Assembly (NCBI GenBank): GCA_965229355.1 | Contig: OZ245869.1 | Coordinates: 2,976,001-3,040,000, forward strand | Source of the DNA: GCA-2737725 sp965229355 | Lineage (GTDB): Bacteria > Pseudomonadota > Alphaproteobacteria > Rhodospirillales > Rhodospirillaceae | Direction: 5' to 3' | DNA: 64,000 nt | Shown here: positions 52,071 through 61,331 of the stretch, one piece after another | Layout of the letters: each line of letters opens with the position of its first letter | How positions within the stretch are numbered: position 1 is the first letter of the stretch | Translations under genes and position numbers: made by a program | The notes under the pieces: generated by a model | Databases searched by the model: none | Told to the model about the DNA's origin: nothing | The model's input: only the letters and a program-made list of their open reading frames with translations

Positions 52071-54406
52071 TACATCTTCCATCCCATCTCGATCATCACC
52101 GTGCGTTGCGGGTAGGGGTGGAACACCCAGGCGCGATTATTGGTGATGTTGTCGATGCCCGCAGACAATGTGACCTGTTCGCTCACATCCCAACTCACCC
52201 GCGTATCCAGCGCAAACAATTCCGAGGTGTAGCCAAACGTATCGCCACGTTGCAGGCCGAACAAATCTGTGTTCGGGCGGCTAGCGTAACGCACACCCAG
52301 TGATCCTTTTACAGTCTCAGTAAAGTCGTAACGCAGGTTACCGTTGATGCGCCATTTGGGGATGCGCGGAAATTGCACGCCTTCGGATGTCGGTGCCGCA
52401 GCATTGCGGATTGTTTTGGAATTGATGTACGCCGCATTGGCTTCGATCGTCATACCTTCGACAGGCCAATCAGATGTTTCAGCAATGGCCTCCACGCCAT
52501 ACTGGCGGGTTTTGTCGATGTTTTTGTAGCTCGATGTTGAGACGAAGTTCTGATTAAAACCGATGAACTGGAAGATTGTATCCTTCACGTCTTGGTAAAA
52601 CACGGAACCCGTCAGTTTGATCCAATCGAAGTCATGACCAACCAGGAAGTTTGCGTCATGGCTTTTCTCTGGTTTTAGGTTCGGGTCAAAGCTGTCGACG
52701 TTGAATGTGCCGTCACCATTCAAGCTGCCTTGAAACAACTCCCCCACTGTTGGGAAGCGTGTGGATGTGGCCAAGCTCAGTTGCAGTGTTGTGCCATCGG
52801 GCAAGCCGATCTGCGTGGAGAGGGTGGGATTTAATGCGTCTTCAGTGCGCGAGGCATACTGATTAAATATGGCGCGTCCGGCTTGTGTGCCGGTTCCCAA
52901 GCGTCCTAAGCCGCCATCATACGCGCGCCAGTCATCGTACCGCAGGCCAGCGTTGATCGACAGATTATCGGTGATGGTGAATTTATTCTCAGCCCAAGCA
53001 GAAAGCATGCGCGTTTTGCCATAGGTCTGTGTTGAGAAGGCCTTACCTGCGTCAGAGCGCCAGTTCGCAACCGTGTAGCGCGTTAATTCGGTACGGTAGG
53101 CATTTCCGGTCAGACCCGCAGCAAACTCGTTCCTTGCAGTCTTGTTTTCGGCACTGATGTCGCCGGTGAACCACCCCGTTGGTCCTTGCTCGGCGTATGT
53201 GCCTGCGCCGTTGGATGCACCAGCAATGTAGCCGTTTGAGGTGAAGGCATCCGTTGTGGGGACTTGATAGGTTGAGATGCTGCCCTTGGCCGTCCACGTG
53301 TCAGCGAACGGCGCGCTGAGTTTTAAGCCTGCCAAGTATTCATCGCGGACAGTTTTTGAGTAGTTCACCCCTGACGCGGTGTAGGTTTGTGCACCAATGG
53401 TTACGCGCCCTTCACAGACCGTATTGTTCGCAGCGTCACGTAAATAGCAGTCTGGTGATGTCTGGTTATCTACGTTGTGCCAGTAGGCAAACAGGGCTTG
53501 TCCTTTCACAACGCCATCATCATAACCAATCTTCACCTTGGCTTGGTCTTGGGTGATCTCGGCGGGTGACAATGATGCGAATACAGGATTTGTGACTGAT
53601 CCAGGGGCGTTGGCAATGGCGGTGCCCGTCGCCGCCGCATCAACCTGCGCTTGATCCACGAAAGCGCCAGTGACGCGTGTTCCCGCTGCACCTGTCACAG
53701 GGCTTAGGCCGTAATAGGACTGCGGGTGGCCATCATTACGAAAGGTGCGACCCGTTACACGAACAGAGAACGGTCCATCTTCTTGCGCCCAGCCGAAGCC
53801 TGCTTCGCCCGAGCCGCCAAAGTAATCATCATGCGTGCCGAACTGTTTGTAGGGCTGCACCATGCCTTGATTTTTTGCGAAAGCTTCCGTGCGTTCAGGA
53901 TCGCGCGTGGTGATGTTCACAATGCCGCCCATGCTGTTGCCGGCGTAACGCGAGGAATAGGGGCCATAGACGATATCGAACTGCTGCACTTCGCCGGGGC
54001 CAACGACGCCCCACTTGGGCGAGAAGCTGAACGAGTTGCCGAGGAAGTTCGACACCACAAAGCCATCGACCATGACTAATGTGCGAGCACTTTGAGTGGA
54101 GTGCGTGCCGCGAAAGCCCGGCACGCCATTACTGTCGCCTGAATATCTTTTGCGCACAAAGAAGTTGGGCGCGTACTTCATCAGGTCTTCGGTATTCACC
54201 GCATTGATGGCTTCGAACTGTGCTTCGCCCAGAGACACGGCCAATCCGCGCGGTGCAATTTCAATGGGTGTACCTTTTTGTCCGACCACCAGAATGGTTT
54301 CGATGGCATCGGTGGTGTCAGCATCAGCGATTTGGTCTTGTGCAAATACAGGTGCAGTGAGTGCCGTGCTGAGAAGCAGGCAAGCGAAAGGGGTTACGGG
54401 ACGCAT
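52070..54406 (-). CDS. TonB-dependent outer membrane receptor 3 (metal-uptake type)
   Basis: A 778-residue receptor. Signal peptide ends APVFA; plug has YSGDSNGVPGFRGTHSTQSARTLVMVDGFVV and IVYGPYSSRYAGNSMGGIVNITTRD; barrel ends MGWKM. ATG 54406 has GGAGA upstream in preference to ATG 54421. Coupled to a PepSY protein downstream and preceded by a DUF2946 gene, a layout associated with copper or iron-chelate uptake. Different in style from receptors 1 and 2. Confidence 0.92.
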   Translation of the reverse strand: MRPVTPFACLLLSTALTAPVFAQDQIADADTTDAIETILVVGQKGTPIEIAPRGLAVSLGEAQFEAINAVNTEDLMKYAPNFFVRKRYSGDSNGVPGFRGTHSTQSARTLVMVDGFVVSNFLGNSFSFSPKWGVVGPGEVQQFDIVYGPYSSRYAGNSMGGIVNITTRDPERTEAFAKNQGMVQPYKQFGTHDDYFGGSGEAGFGWAQEDGPFSVRVTGRTFRNDGHPQSYYGLSPVTGAAGTRVTGAFVDQAQVDAAATGTAIANAPGSVTNPVFASLSPAEITQDQAKVKIGYDDGVVKGQALFAYWHNVDNQTSPDCYLRDAANNTVCEGRVTIGAQTYTASGVNYSKTVRDEYLAGLKLSAPFADTWTAKGSISTYQVPTTDAFTSNGYIAGASNGAGTYAEQGPTGWFTGDISAENKTARNEFAAGLTGNAYRTELTRYTVANWRSDAGKAFSTQTYGKTRMLSAWAENKFTITDNLSINAGLRYDDWRAYDGGLGRLGTGTQAGRAIFNQYASRTEDALNPTLSTQIGLPDGTTLQLSLATSTRFPTVGELFQGSLNGDGTFNVDSFDPNLKPEKSHDANFLVGHDFDWIKLTGSVFYQDVKDTIFQFIGFNQNFVSTSSYKNIDKTRQYGVEAIAETSDWPVEGMTIEANAAYINSKTIRNAAAPTSEGVQFPRIPKWRINGNLRYDFTETVKGSLGVRYASRPNTDLFGLQRGDTFGYTSELFALDTRVSWDVSEQVTLSAGIDNITNNRAWVFHPYPQRTVMIEMGWKM

Positions 54407-54503
54407 ATAAGAAGTCTCCATAGGTCAGGGGCGCATCGCTCGGGCGTTCAGCCGCGAGGGCGCAAGATTTTAGTTATTTTTTGAAGAAGCTGAGGAAGCT
54501 GCG

Positions 54504-54944
54504 TTAGGCAGCAAAAATGCGCGGTGGTGCGCGTGAGGCGTAAGGCGTGTGAACAATGCGCGGTGCAATATCGCGCGCAATCCAGCCATACGTGTCGTCT
54601 GTATCGGGCTTAGCAAAAGCAACAACCACTGCGGCGGCTTGTGAGAAGGCGCCCATGGTGGCCACAAGGCTACACACCACGCAGTCAGCATGGCCTTTGT
54701 GGGTGTGGCCGCCCTCTGGGGCAGTATCTGCGCCGCCGGGATGACAGATGTCGCCATCTGCAAGCATATCGGCATCGGCCATAAACGTGCCGTCGGGCAT
54801 GATATGCCCGGGGCCACGGCCTGCAGCCTCGGCAAGTTTAGCGGTGAGGACGTTCAGCGACAGTTGATTCTGGGCCACACCGTTTGCAGTTAATGCAAAC
54901 AGCCCCAAGACCAACACAACAATAATGCGGCTGAACCGAGTCAT
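54504..54944 (-). CDS. DUF2946-family periplasmic protein
   Basis: A 146-residue protein with a signal peptide (VVLVLGLFALTANGVA). The centre carries the His/Cys motif HTHKGHADCVVCSL and the C-terminus reads YASRAPPR, the DUF2946 pattern. His/Cys spacing suggests binding of copper or a similar soft metal in the periplasm. It lies about 97 bp upstream of receptor 3 on the same strand, so one operon with receptor and PepSY protein is likely. Metal identity is inferred. Confidence 0.78.
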   Translation of the reverse strand: MTRFSRIIVVLVLGLFALTANGVAQNQLSLNVLTAKLAEAAGRGPGHIMPDGTFMADADMLADGDICHPGGADTAPEGGHTHKGHADCVVCSLVATMGAFSQAAAVVVAFAKPDTDDTYGWIARDIAPRIVHTPYASRAPPRIFAA

Positions 54945-54982
54945 GTGCGGCTTCTATCACAAGCGTATCGTTACACAAAATA

Positions 54983-55010
54983 AAAAGGGCCGGTTCATCA
55001 CCGGCCCTTT
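54983..55010 (-). terminator. terminator after the Tat-signal methyltransferase
   Basis: Ten-base stem AAAGGGCCGG / CCGGCCCTTT with a seven-base loop; on the minus strand a TTTTTATTTTG tail follows. It separates the methyltransferase transcript from the DUF2946 metal-uptake operon. Confidence 0.88.
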
Positions 55011-55031
55011 CGTCACATCTATATATCGGCT

Positions 55032-56231
55032 TTACGCTTGCGCGGGTTTTGTTGCGTTCAAGATGCCGAAGCCTTTCAACAGCTCCGGCTCTTTTTCGTT
55101 CAAGTCAAAGCCTGCTTGGCGAATAATATCGGGCAAGCCGTTCTGGCGGAATTTCATCGTCCACACTTCGTTGTTCCAACGATGATCCCACCAACGACGA
55201 TACTGTGCATAAGGTGTCCAACGCGGCGCACCCGTCAGTTTGAAGTCGAGCGGATAGAACACGCCGCCGGGGCGCAAAATGCGCATCGCTTCTTTCACGT
55301 GCGCTTTGGTGCCTTCGGGGTTCACTTCGTGGAACATGATGTAGCTGGTGACGATATCAAAATACCCATCAGGGAATTTGGTATCTTCGCCCATGCGCTG
55401 CGCGAAGTTTACATCCAGCCCGCGTTCCACAGACCGCAAGTGCGCGTACCGCAACATCGGCGCACCTGCGTCGATGCCCCACACTTCGGCATTGGGGAAA
55501 CGTTCTTTCAATGCCATCGCCAACTGGCCAATGCCGGTGCCGACATCCAAAATGCGGAGCACCTTGCCGTCTTTCGGGATTGGCATGTTGTTGGCCGAGC
55601 CAACATGTAGCTCATCGTTCTGGTTGCGGCCTGTGTAGAAGCCGTTGGTGCCGTAGTGGTACATGTGGCCCGCAAACTCGTTCCCCACATAGCCGCCCGG
55701 CTGAATGTGAATTTCGTGCTTTACGTAATCCGGCCATGGATAGGTTGGGTTTAACTCCAACTTGCCGGGGCCCATTTTCTCGGCGGCTTCCATTTCAGAG
55801 AGATATTTGTCGGCGTTGCCTTCAAACTCTTCGCGCAAGCCATTCCACGATAATTGCTGGCAGCTAATCCACGCGCGGGTGCTGGTGGCAATCAATGGAT
55901 CATCTTTCAGATGCGCAATGGCTTCTTGCTGCGGAATGTCGGCATCCTTCTTGATGCCTTTTGCTTCTAACAGCGCATTGGCGCGTTCATTGGCCGCCCG
56001 GCTGAGATCACTATTGGCCCAGGTGCGGAACGACATAAGGAAATCTTGCCGGCTTTCCAGATCTAAGCTGGCCAAACGCTCCATGCGCCCGAAGCGTCCG
56101 CGTGGCGCTAACGTGCCTGCGGGTTTCACTTGTGGCTCGGCAGCTTTCGCGTGAGCTTTGCGGCCGGTGAAGAAACTGAGTGCAGAGGTCACAGCGGCAC
56201 CAACGCCCATCAATGTACGACGGTCTAACAT
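55032..56231 (-). CDS. class I SAM methyltransferase with twin-arginine signal
   Basis: A 399-residue protein. The N-terminus LDRRTLMGVGAAVTSALSFF looks like a Tat signal. About residues 60-180 form an unassigned helical region; from about 215 comes a Methyltransf_11-type domain (ILDVGTGIGQLAMALKERFPNAEVWGIDAG as spaced landmarks, then FDIVTSYIMFHEV, RILRPGGVFYPLDF). A SAM enzyme in the periplasm would lack donor, so either the signal is a membrane anchor or the protein is a repurposed fold. Twelve bp after a 116-residue unknown gene. Confidence 0.85.
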   Translation of the reverse strand: MLDRRTLMGVGAAVTSALSFFTGRKAHAKAAEPQVKPAGTLAPRGRFGRMERLASLDLESRQDFLMSFRTWANSDLSRAANERANALLEAKGIKKDADIPQQEAIAHLKDDPLIATSTRAWISCQQLSWNGLREEFEGNADKYLSEMEAAEKMGPGKLELNPTYPWPDYVKHEIHIQPGGYVGNEFAGHMYHYGTNGFYTGRNQNDELHVGSANNMPIPKDGKVLRILDVGTGIGQLAMALKERFPNAEVWGIDAGAPMLRYAHLRSVERGLDVNFAQRMGEDTKFPDGYFDIVTSYIMFHEVNPEGTKAHVKEAMRILRPGGVFYPLDFKLTGAPRWTPYAQYRRWWDHRWNNEVWTMKFRQNGLPDIIRQAGFDLNEKEPELLKGFGILNATKPAQA

Positions 56232-56243
56232 TGTGCGGTCCCC

Positions 56244-56591
56244 CTATTTAAAATCACGAGGTTCGCCGAAGGGGCGCGCGCCAGATGTGTCACGCGCGAG
56301 CACGCCGTAGACGCGCTTGGTCATGGTGTCACGCTCAGCGGCCCAGGCGGTCTTCTGCTCATCGGTCGGCACGTAGGCTTCGATCATCGCCTTGGTGACT
56401 TTGCCTTTGGTCTCGAGCAGATGTTCGATGATGCGGTTGCGCTGGCGGTCAGCCCAAATCTCTGCCCCCATGGCGATGACGATCGACATCAAATTATCGA
56501 TATGCGGGTTACCCAGAAACACGGCTGAGTCCGTGTCGCCTTTGATGTAATCCATCGCTACTTTCGGACGGTTCTTATTGTCGTCGGCCAT
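56244..56591 (-). CDS. conserved-looking small protein, unknown
   Basis: A 115-residue soluble, charged protein starting MADDNKNRPKVAMDYIKGD and ending ARPFGEPRDFK. Mostly helical by eye, with a mid-segment GNPHIDNLMSIVIAMGAEIWADRQRNRIIEHLL and no Cys, signal peptide or membrane span. ATG 56591 has GGGAGGG upstream. It lies between soeC (104 bp upstream) and the methyltransferase (12 bp downstream), so it is probably co-expressed with the methyltransferase. I recognise no family. Confidence 0.65.
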   Translation of the reverse strand: MADDNKNRPKVAMDYIKGDTDSAVFLGNPHIDNLMSIVIAMGAEIWADRQRNRIIEHLLETKGKVTKAMIEAYVPTDEQKTAWAAERDTMTKRVYGVLARDTSGARPFGEPRDFK

Positions 56592-56695
56592 ACCCAAAGC
56601 CCTCCCTTTTTACGACCTTCACTAAAAAGGTGCGCTTGAGGGGGAACGCCAGCAACGCGGGTTTTGTAACGCGCCCAGGGAACGGACGTTTTGGG

Positions 56696-57649
56696 TTAGG
56701 CCTTCTCGGCCCCATAAAACAGGGTCACGGCGTGTTTGGCTTCAGCGAAAAACAGCCAGCGCTCGGTCACAATGCCGACCGCCATGAGGATGGCTGCGGG
56801 CAAGGCCAAATAGGCCAGTTGGGGGATCGGCAATAAAATTGACGTTTCAATCAGAATCGCCGGGACCATAAAGCCCAGCCAGATTGACATACTGCGCAGT
56901 TTTTTGGCGTGCTTGCGGGCGACCGCAAAGCCCATTTCCTTCATCACATAGTTGGCTTCGGTGTGGGGCCATTCCACGCTGCGCACGCTGACATTCGCAC
57001 CTGTGCCCGCAAGGCCGGTGGCCGTGGCGGGTGTGCTTGCGGCTGATGCGCTGTCGATGAACGACCAGTACATCCACTTCACCACCAGCCCGACGGCGAT
57101 GAACGCGCCACAGATGGGGGCTAAGAATTTCAAACTCACGCCAAACAGCGCGGCGAGGGCCAGCGTGAATACCGCGCCTGTCATGGGCCCTAAGCTTAAG
57201 TAGCTCGGCACCACCCATTTGTTATGCCATGCATGAATGGGTTTTAAGCTGCGGTAAATCATCGCTGTGGTGAACAGCGTGATGAACGCACATGGGATCA
57301 TCAGCAAGCCCAGAATGCGCGCAGGTAGTTCCAATGTTGGGAACGCCCACGCCAAGCCAAATGCACAGGCCGGAATGTAAGCGATCAGTGCGGCAATGCC
57401 TTCGCGTGAGAGCCAGCTTGTGCGCCACTGAGAGAATGCACGCCAGGCGCGTTCCGGATGGCCTAAGTGGAACGTAGACGACAACAAGCCTGCCGTGATG
57501 AGGCCGAGCGCGGTGAGCATGCTGATCACCGCGAACCAGAAATTCTGCGGCAACGCATTGTGCGCGCCATAAAAGCCCAGCGTCACCAGCATGCCGTATC
57601 CGGCGCCGGACGCTGTGGTGAAGAAGATGACGGAAAACGCAGGATTCAT
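56696..57649 (-). CDS. soeC: DmsC-like membrane anchor subunit, SoeC-type
   Basis: A 317-residue inner-membrane protein with about eight transmembrane helices (GMLVTLGFYGAHNALPQNFWFAVISML and others), of the DmsC anchor family. It would pass electrons between the iron-sulfur subunit and the quinone pool. It follows the iron-sulfur gene by 2 bp. With the catalytic subunit lacking a Tat signal, the complex faces the cytoplasm, the arrangement of sulfite dehydrogenase SoeABC. DMSO-reductase or polysulfide-reductase type is the alternative. Confidence 0.82.
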   Translation of the reverse strand: MNPAFSVIFFTTASGAGYGMLVTLGFYGAHNALPQNFWFAVISMLTALGLITAGLLSSTFHLGHPERAWRAFSQWRTSWLSREGIAALIAYIPACAFGLAWAFPTLELPARILGLLMIPCAFITLFTTAMIYRSLKPIHAWHNKWVVPSYLSLGPMTGAVFTLALAALFGVSLKFLAPICGAFIAVGLVVKWMYWSFIDSASAASTPATATGLAGTGANVSVRSVEWPHTEANYVMKEMGFAVARKHAKKLRSMSIWLGFMVPAILIETSILLPIPQLAYLALPAAILMAVGIVTERWLFFAEAKHAVTLFYGAEKA

Positions 57650-57651
57650 AT

Positions 57652-58398
57652 TCAGCGCGACAAAAATTTATCAACCCAGCCTAAGAAGCCTGTCGTCGTC
57701 ACAGGCGCAAGTTCTTTGGCGGGGACAGATGCTGAGGTGTCTTTGCGCGGGCGCGGCGGCAAATATTTGTTAGTGGGCTTGTAGCCCATCTCAGGCATCA
57801 GATCGACGCCACCGCGTTCAGCCACAAGTTTTGAAACGGCAGAGTCAGGATCGCCCAAATCGCCAAAGTGGCGCGCGCTGGTGGGGCAGGTGGCCACGCA
57901 GGCTGGCACGCGGTCTTCTTCCGGCAGGTTCTCGTTGTAAATTCTATCAACACACAGCGTGCACTTTTTCATCACGCCTTCAAACACGTCGAACTCGCGC
58001 GCACCATAAGGGCACGCCCATGAACACAGTTTGCAGCCAATGCACAAATCTTCGTTCACCAGCACAATGCCATCTGATGTGCGCTTGTACGATGCACCCG
58101 TAGGGCAGACCGTCACGCAATCTGGCTTTTCGCAGTGCAAGCAACTGCGCGGGAAGTGCATGGTGCGCGACGGCGACGCGCCGCACACCGAACTATCGCT
58201 CACTTCATAGGTATGCACGCGGTTGAACCACACGCCGTCGGCTTCAGCGGCATACGCGTTCAAATCGGTCAGCGGGGCCATGTGCCCGCCGGTGTTCCAC
58301 TCTTTGCAGTTGGTCACACACGCCTGACATCCGACGCAGGTGTCGAGGTCGATGACGAGGCCAAGTTTCTTGTCAGTCTTTTCAGGCAGGCTTGTCAT
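57652..58398 (-). CDS. soeB: 4Fe-4S electron-transfer subunit, SoeB-type
   Basis: A 248-residue ferredoxin-like subunit. Four Cys clusters fit four [4Fe-4S] centres: CVGCQACVTNC, CLHCEKPDCVTVC, CIGCKLCSWAC, and CTLC...ACVATC. It links the molybdopterin subunit to the membrane anchor. Start overlaps the catalytic gene stop by 4 bp (ATGA). No signal peptide, so cytoplasmic. The C-terminal tail after residue 215 is variable and rich in Pro/Arg. Confidence 0.9.
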   Translation of the reverse strand: MTSLPEKTDKKLGLVIDLDTCVGCQACVTNCKEWNTGGHMAPLTDLNAYAAEADGVWFNRVHTYEVSDSSVCGASPSRTMHFPRSCLHCEKPDCVTVCPTGASYKRTSDGIVLVNEDLCIGCKLCSWACPYGAREFDVFEGVMKKCTLCVDRIYNENLPEEDRVPACVATCPTSARHFGDLGDPDSAVSKLVAERGGVDLMPEMGYKPTNKYLPPRPRKDTSASVPAKELAPVTTTGFLGWVDKFLSR

Positions 58399-61250
58399 TC
58401 GGCAGCCTCACGAAATGCGGCGCCGTATTGCAGCACGTCCGGTCCAACATGAATGCCCGGTGGCGGATTGAGCTGGCCGAAATCGTTATCCGTGCCGTTC
58501 TGTTCGTGATCGGCGGCGCGTTCCACTTTCACGCGCACATCAAACCACGCGGCTTGGCCGGTGATGGGGTCAGAGTTCGAGCGCCCATCGGGCAGCGATT
58601 CTGAAATCACATGGTTCAGCAAAAATGCGCGTGTGGCCTCTGGGCTATTCGGGTCAAGCGCCCAAGCGCCTTTGCGTTTGCCCATGGCGTTCCAGGTCCA
58701 CACCGTGTTTTTGTTGACCCCATCAATCAACTTCACTTGTGCTTTCACGCGGCCTGCACGGCTGGTGATCCACACCCAATCGTCATCGGCAATGTTTTGC
58801 GCCGCCGCAGTTTCGCGATGCATGAACAGTTTATTCTGTGCTGTGATCTGGCGCAGCCACGCGTTTTGCGACCCCCACGAGTGATAATGATGCATCGGGC
58901 GCTGTGTCAGCGCGTGCAGCGGATACTCCGTTTTATCAACGGCGGCTTCATCCAGCGGTGCGTACCAAATCGGCAGCGGATCAAAATAGGTTTCAATGCG
59001 CGCGCGGTCTTTATCGGGCGGTTGGATCGCGCCATGCCCGCGTGCGGCATTGCGGAACTTCTGCAATGGTTCGCAGTAAATCTGCATCACGATTTGTTCA
59101 GCCTTGGGCAAAAAGCCCATACCTTGCGCCCACTTCAAATACGTGGCGTTGGCCATTTTGTAGTAATGCGCTTCATGCGGAATTTCACCGCGCCAGAAGC
59201 AGCCGTTATCAATGTACGCTTGCAGTTGGTTCGGGTTGGGCGCACCGCGCCCGTGCTGCGTGCCGTCGCCACGCCAACCTGCCAATGGGCCAACACCTGT
59301 CGCACGCTCGTGATTGACAATATAATCCGCATAGCCGCCGGGATAGCGTGGCTTCAAAATGCGGTTCACCATGCCCGGCAGTTGCAGACGCGCGCCCAAG
59401 TCCAGCAGCACAGTTTGGAAGGGGCGCACATCGCGGTCGGGCTCGACGACAGGCTGGCGGATTGCATCGGCAGCAGCTTCAGCATCCGAGATGGGGCGGT
59501 CCATCAGCGAGATGCAATCCCAACGTTCCAGGTACGTCGTGTCGGGCAGAATCAAATCGGCATATGCGACCGTCTCGGAAAAATACGCATCGGCGTAAAT
59601 GATGTGCGGGATTTTATAATCGCCGTTGTCATCTTTCGCCGTCAGCATGTCGATGGTGGCGCGCGTATTCATCGACGAGTTCCAGGCCATATTGGCCATG
59701 TACAAAAACAGCGTGTCGATTTTATACGGATCACCCTTCACCGCATTTGCGATCACCATGTGCATCAAGCCGTGTGATGCGATGGGGTGTTCCCACGTGT
59801 AAGCTTTGTCGATGCGGATGGCGCTTTGCGCCTCATCCAACAACAAATCTTCTGGGCCTGTCACAAAGCCCAGCGGAATACCCCCTAAGGGTTCGTTGGG
59901 TTTGATGCCCTTTTTGCCCGCGGGCTTAGGGCCAGGCGGGGTTGGGCGCGGGAAGGGTGGCTTGTAGCGGAACCCACCCGGCACATCAATGGTGCCCAGC
60001 ATCATTTGTAATAAGTGGATTGCGCGGCAGGTATGGAAGCCGTTCGAGTGAGCTGAGATGCCACGCATGGCATGCATCGCAACGGGTCGCCCCACCATCT
60101 TGTCGTGACGGCGGCCCGCCCAATCCGTCCAAGCAATCGGTAGTTCAATCGTTTCTTCAAAGGCAACATGCGCTAACTCAGCGGCAATGCGTTTGATGGT
60201 GCTGGCCGGAATGCCGCACCGTTCCGCCACCGCATCGGGCGCATATTGCGCATCGCTGTAGCGTTCGGCCATTAATTGGAACGCAGGCACGGCCTTCAAG
60301 CCGTTCACATCGAATGAACCCGTCAGTGCAGGTGTCACATCGGCGCGGAGTGACGATGCAAGCGCGCCCGCCGTTTTATCCCAACACAGCGGATTGTGTT
60401 TTTCGTCTCGAACAATAAGTCCATCGTTGGCGTGCCCCGGTGCTTGATAAACAAGCCACGGGGCGTTGGTGTATTTCACCAGATAATCTAAGTCGACTTG
60501 GCCCGCGCGCAGCAACTCATGCACAATCGCCAGCACAAACAAACCATCGGTGCCGGGGCGCAAGCCAATCCATTCATCAGCAATGGCCGAGTATCCGGTT
60601 TGCGCCGGATTGATTGACACAAATTTCGCGCCACGTGCTTTGAGTTTGCCCAAGCCCATCTTGATCGGGTTTGAGTCATGATCTTCAGCCACGCCAAACA
60701 TCATGAAGTATTTGGTGTGGGCCCAATCAGGCTCACCGAATTCCCAGAAAGACCCGCCGATGGTGTAAATGCCAGCGGTCGCCATGTTCACCGAACAGAA
60801 GCCGCCGTGTGCGGCATAGTTCGGTGTGCCGAATTGATTGGCCCACCAGCCTGTCAGGGATTGCGATTGATCACGGCCTGTAAAGAAGGCGAGTTTTTTC
60901 GGATCGGTTTTGCGGATATCGCCCAGCCATTTTGTGGCGATCTCTAACGCTTCATCCCATTCGATCTCGACGTAATCGCTGCCGCCGCGCTCGCCGACGC
61001 GTTTCAGCGGCTTGCGCAAACGGGCAGGCGAGTAGTGCTGCATAATCCCTGCAGAGCCCTTGCCGCACAGCACGCCTTTATTGACCGGATGATCGCGATT
61101 GCCCTGGATGTAGCGGACCTTGCCGTCCTGCATATGCACCTTAATCCCGCAACGGCAGGCGCACATGTAGCAGGTGGTCGTTTTCACCTCATCCGCGACA
61201 ACGGGAGAAGTATTCACCCCATCAGCTTCGGCAGGCGCGGCAAATGCCAT
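58395..61250 (-). CDS. soeA: molybdopterin oxidoreductase, SoeA-type sulfite dehydrogenase
   Basis: A 951-residue DMSO-reductase-family enzyme. Cys27, Cys30, Cys34 and Cys62 (TCYMCACRCG, VLCGKG) bind an N-terminal [4Fe-4S] cluster; HGGFCSVNMATAG holds a likely Mo-ligand Cys; the C-terminal molydop-binding domain has TQRPMHHYHSWGSQNAWLRQI. No Tat signal, so cytoplasmic. With the SoeB and SoeC-like subunits it fits the quinone-linked sulfite dehydrogenase SoeABC, oxidising sulfite to sulfate. Sulfite specificity is inferred from overall pattern and the rhodanese neighbour; thiosulfate/polysulfide reductase is the alternative. Confidence 0.82.
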   Translation of the reverse strand: MAFAAPAEADGVNTSPVVADEVKTTTCYMCACRCGIKVHMQDGKVRYIQGNRDHPVNKGVLCGKGSAGIMQHYSPARLRKPLKRVGERGGSDYVEIEWDEALEIATKWLGDIRKTDPKKLAFFTGRDQSQSLTGWWANQFGTPNYAAHGGFCSVNMATAGIYTIGGSFWEFGEPDWAHTKYFMMFGVAEDHDSNPIKMGLGKLKARGAKFVSINPAQTGYSAIADEWIGLRPGTDGLFVLAIVHELLRAGQVDLDYLVKYTNAPWLVYQAPGHANDGLIVRDEKHNPLCWDKTAGALASSLRADVTPALTGSFDVNGLKAVPAFQLMAERYSDAQYAPDAVAERCGIPASTIKRIAAELAHVAFEETIELPIAWTDWAGRRHDKMVGRPVAMHAMRGISAHSNGFHTCRAIHLLQMMLGTIDVPGGFRYKPPFPRPTPPGPKPAGKKGIKPNEPLGGIPLGFVTGPEDLLLDEAQSAIRIDKAYTWEHPIASHGLMHMVIANAVKGDPYKIDTLFLYMANMAWNSSMNTRATIDMLTAKDDNGDYKIPHIIYADAYFSETVAYADLILPDTTYLERWDCISLMDRPISDAEAAADAIRQPVVEPDRDVRPFQTVLLDLGARLQLPGMVNRILKPRYPGGYADYIVNHERATGVGPLAGWRGDGTQHGRGAPNPNQLQAYIDNGCFWRGEIPHEAHYYKMANATYLKWAQGMGFLPKAEQIVMQIYCEPLQKFRNAARGHGAIQPPDKDRARIETYFDPLPIWYAPLDEAAVDKTEYPLHALTQRPMHHYHSWGSQNAWLRQITAQNKLFMHRETAAAQNIADDDWVWITSRAGRVKAQVKLIDGVNKNTVWTWNAMGKRKGAWALDPNSPEATRAFLLNHVISESLPDGRSNSDPITGQAAWFDVRVKVERAADHEQNGTDNDFGQLNPPPGIHVGPDVLQYGAAFREAAE

Positions 61251-61331
61251 GTCTGTCTCTCGTTGTCAGAAAAAATTATTCTTCAGGCGCGTAAGCGGAA
61301 TGCTAGCCCATTTATCAAGGCTCTCGCAATG

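Noticed and set aside
58611..59777. 388-codon ORF antisense to the molybdopterin subunit
   Set aside because: Shadow frame of soeA; rich in His/Arg/Val with no recognisable fold.
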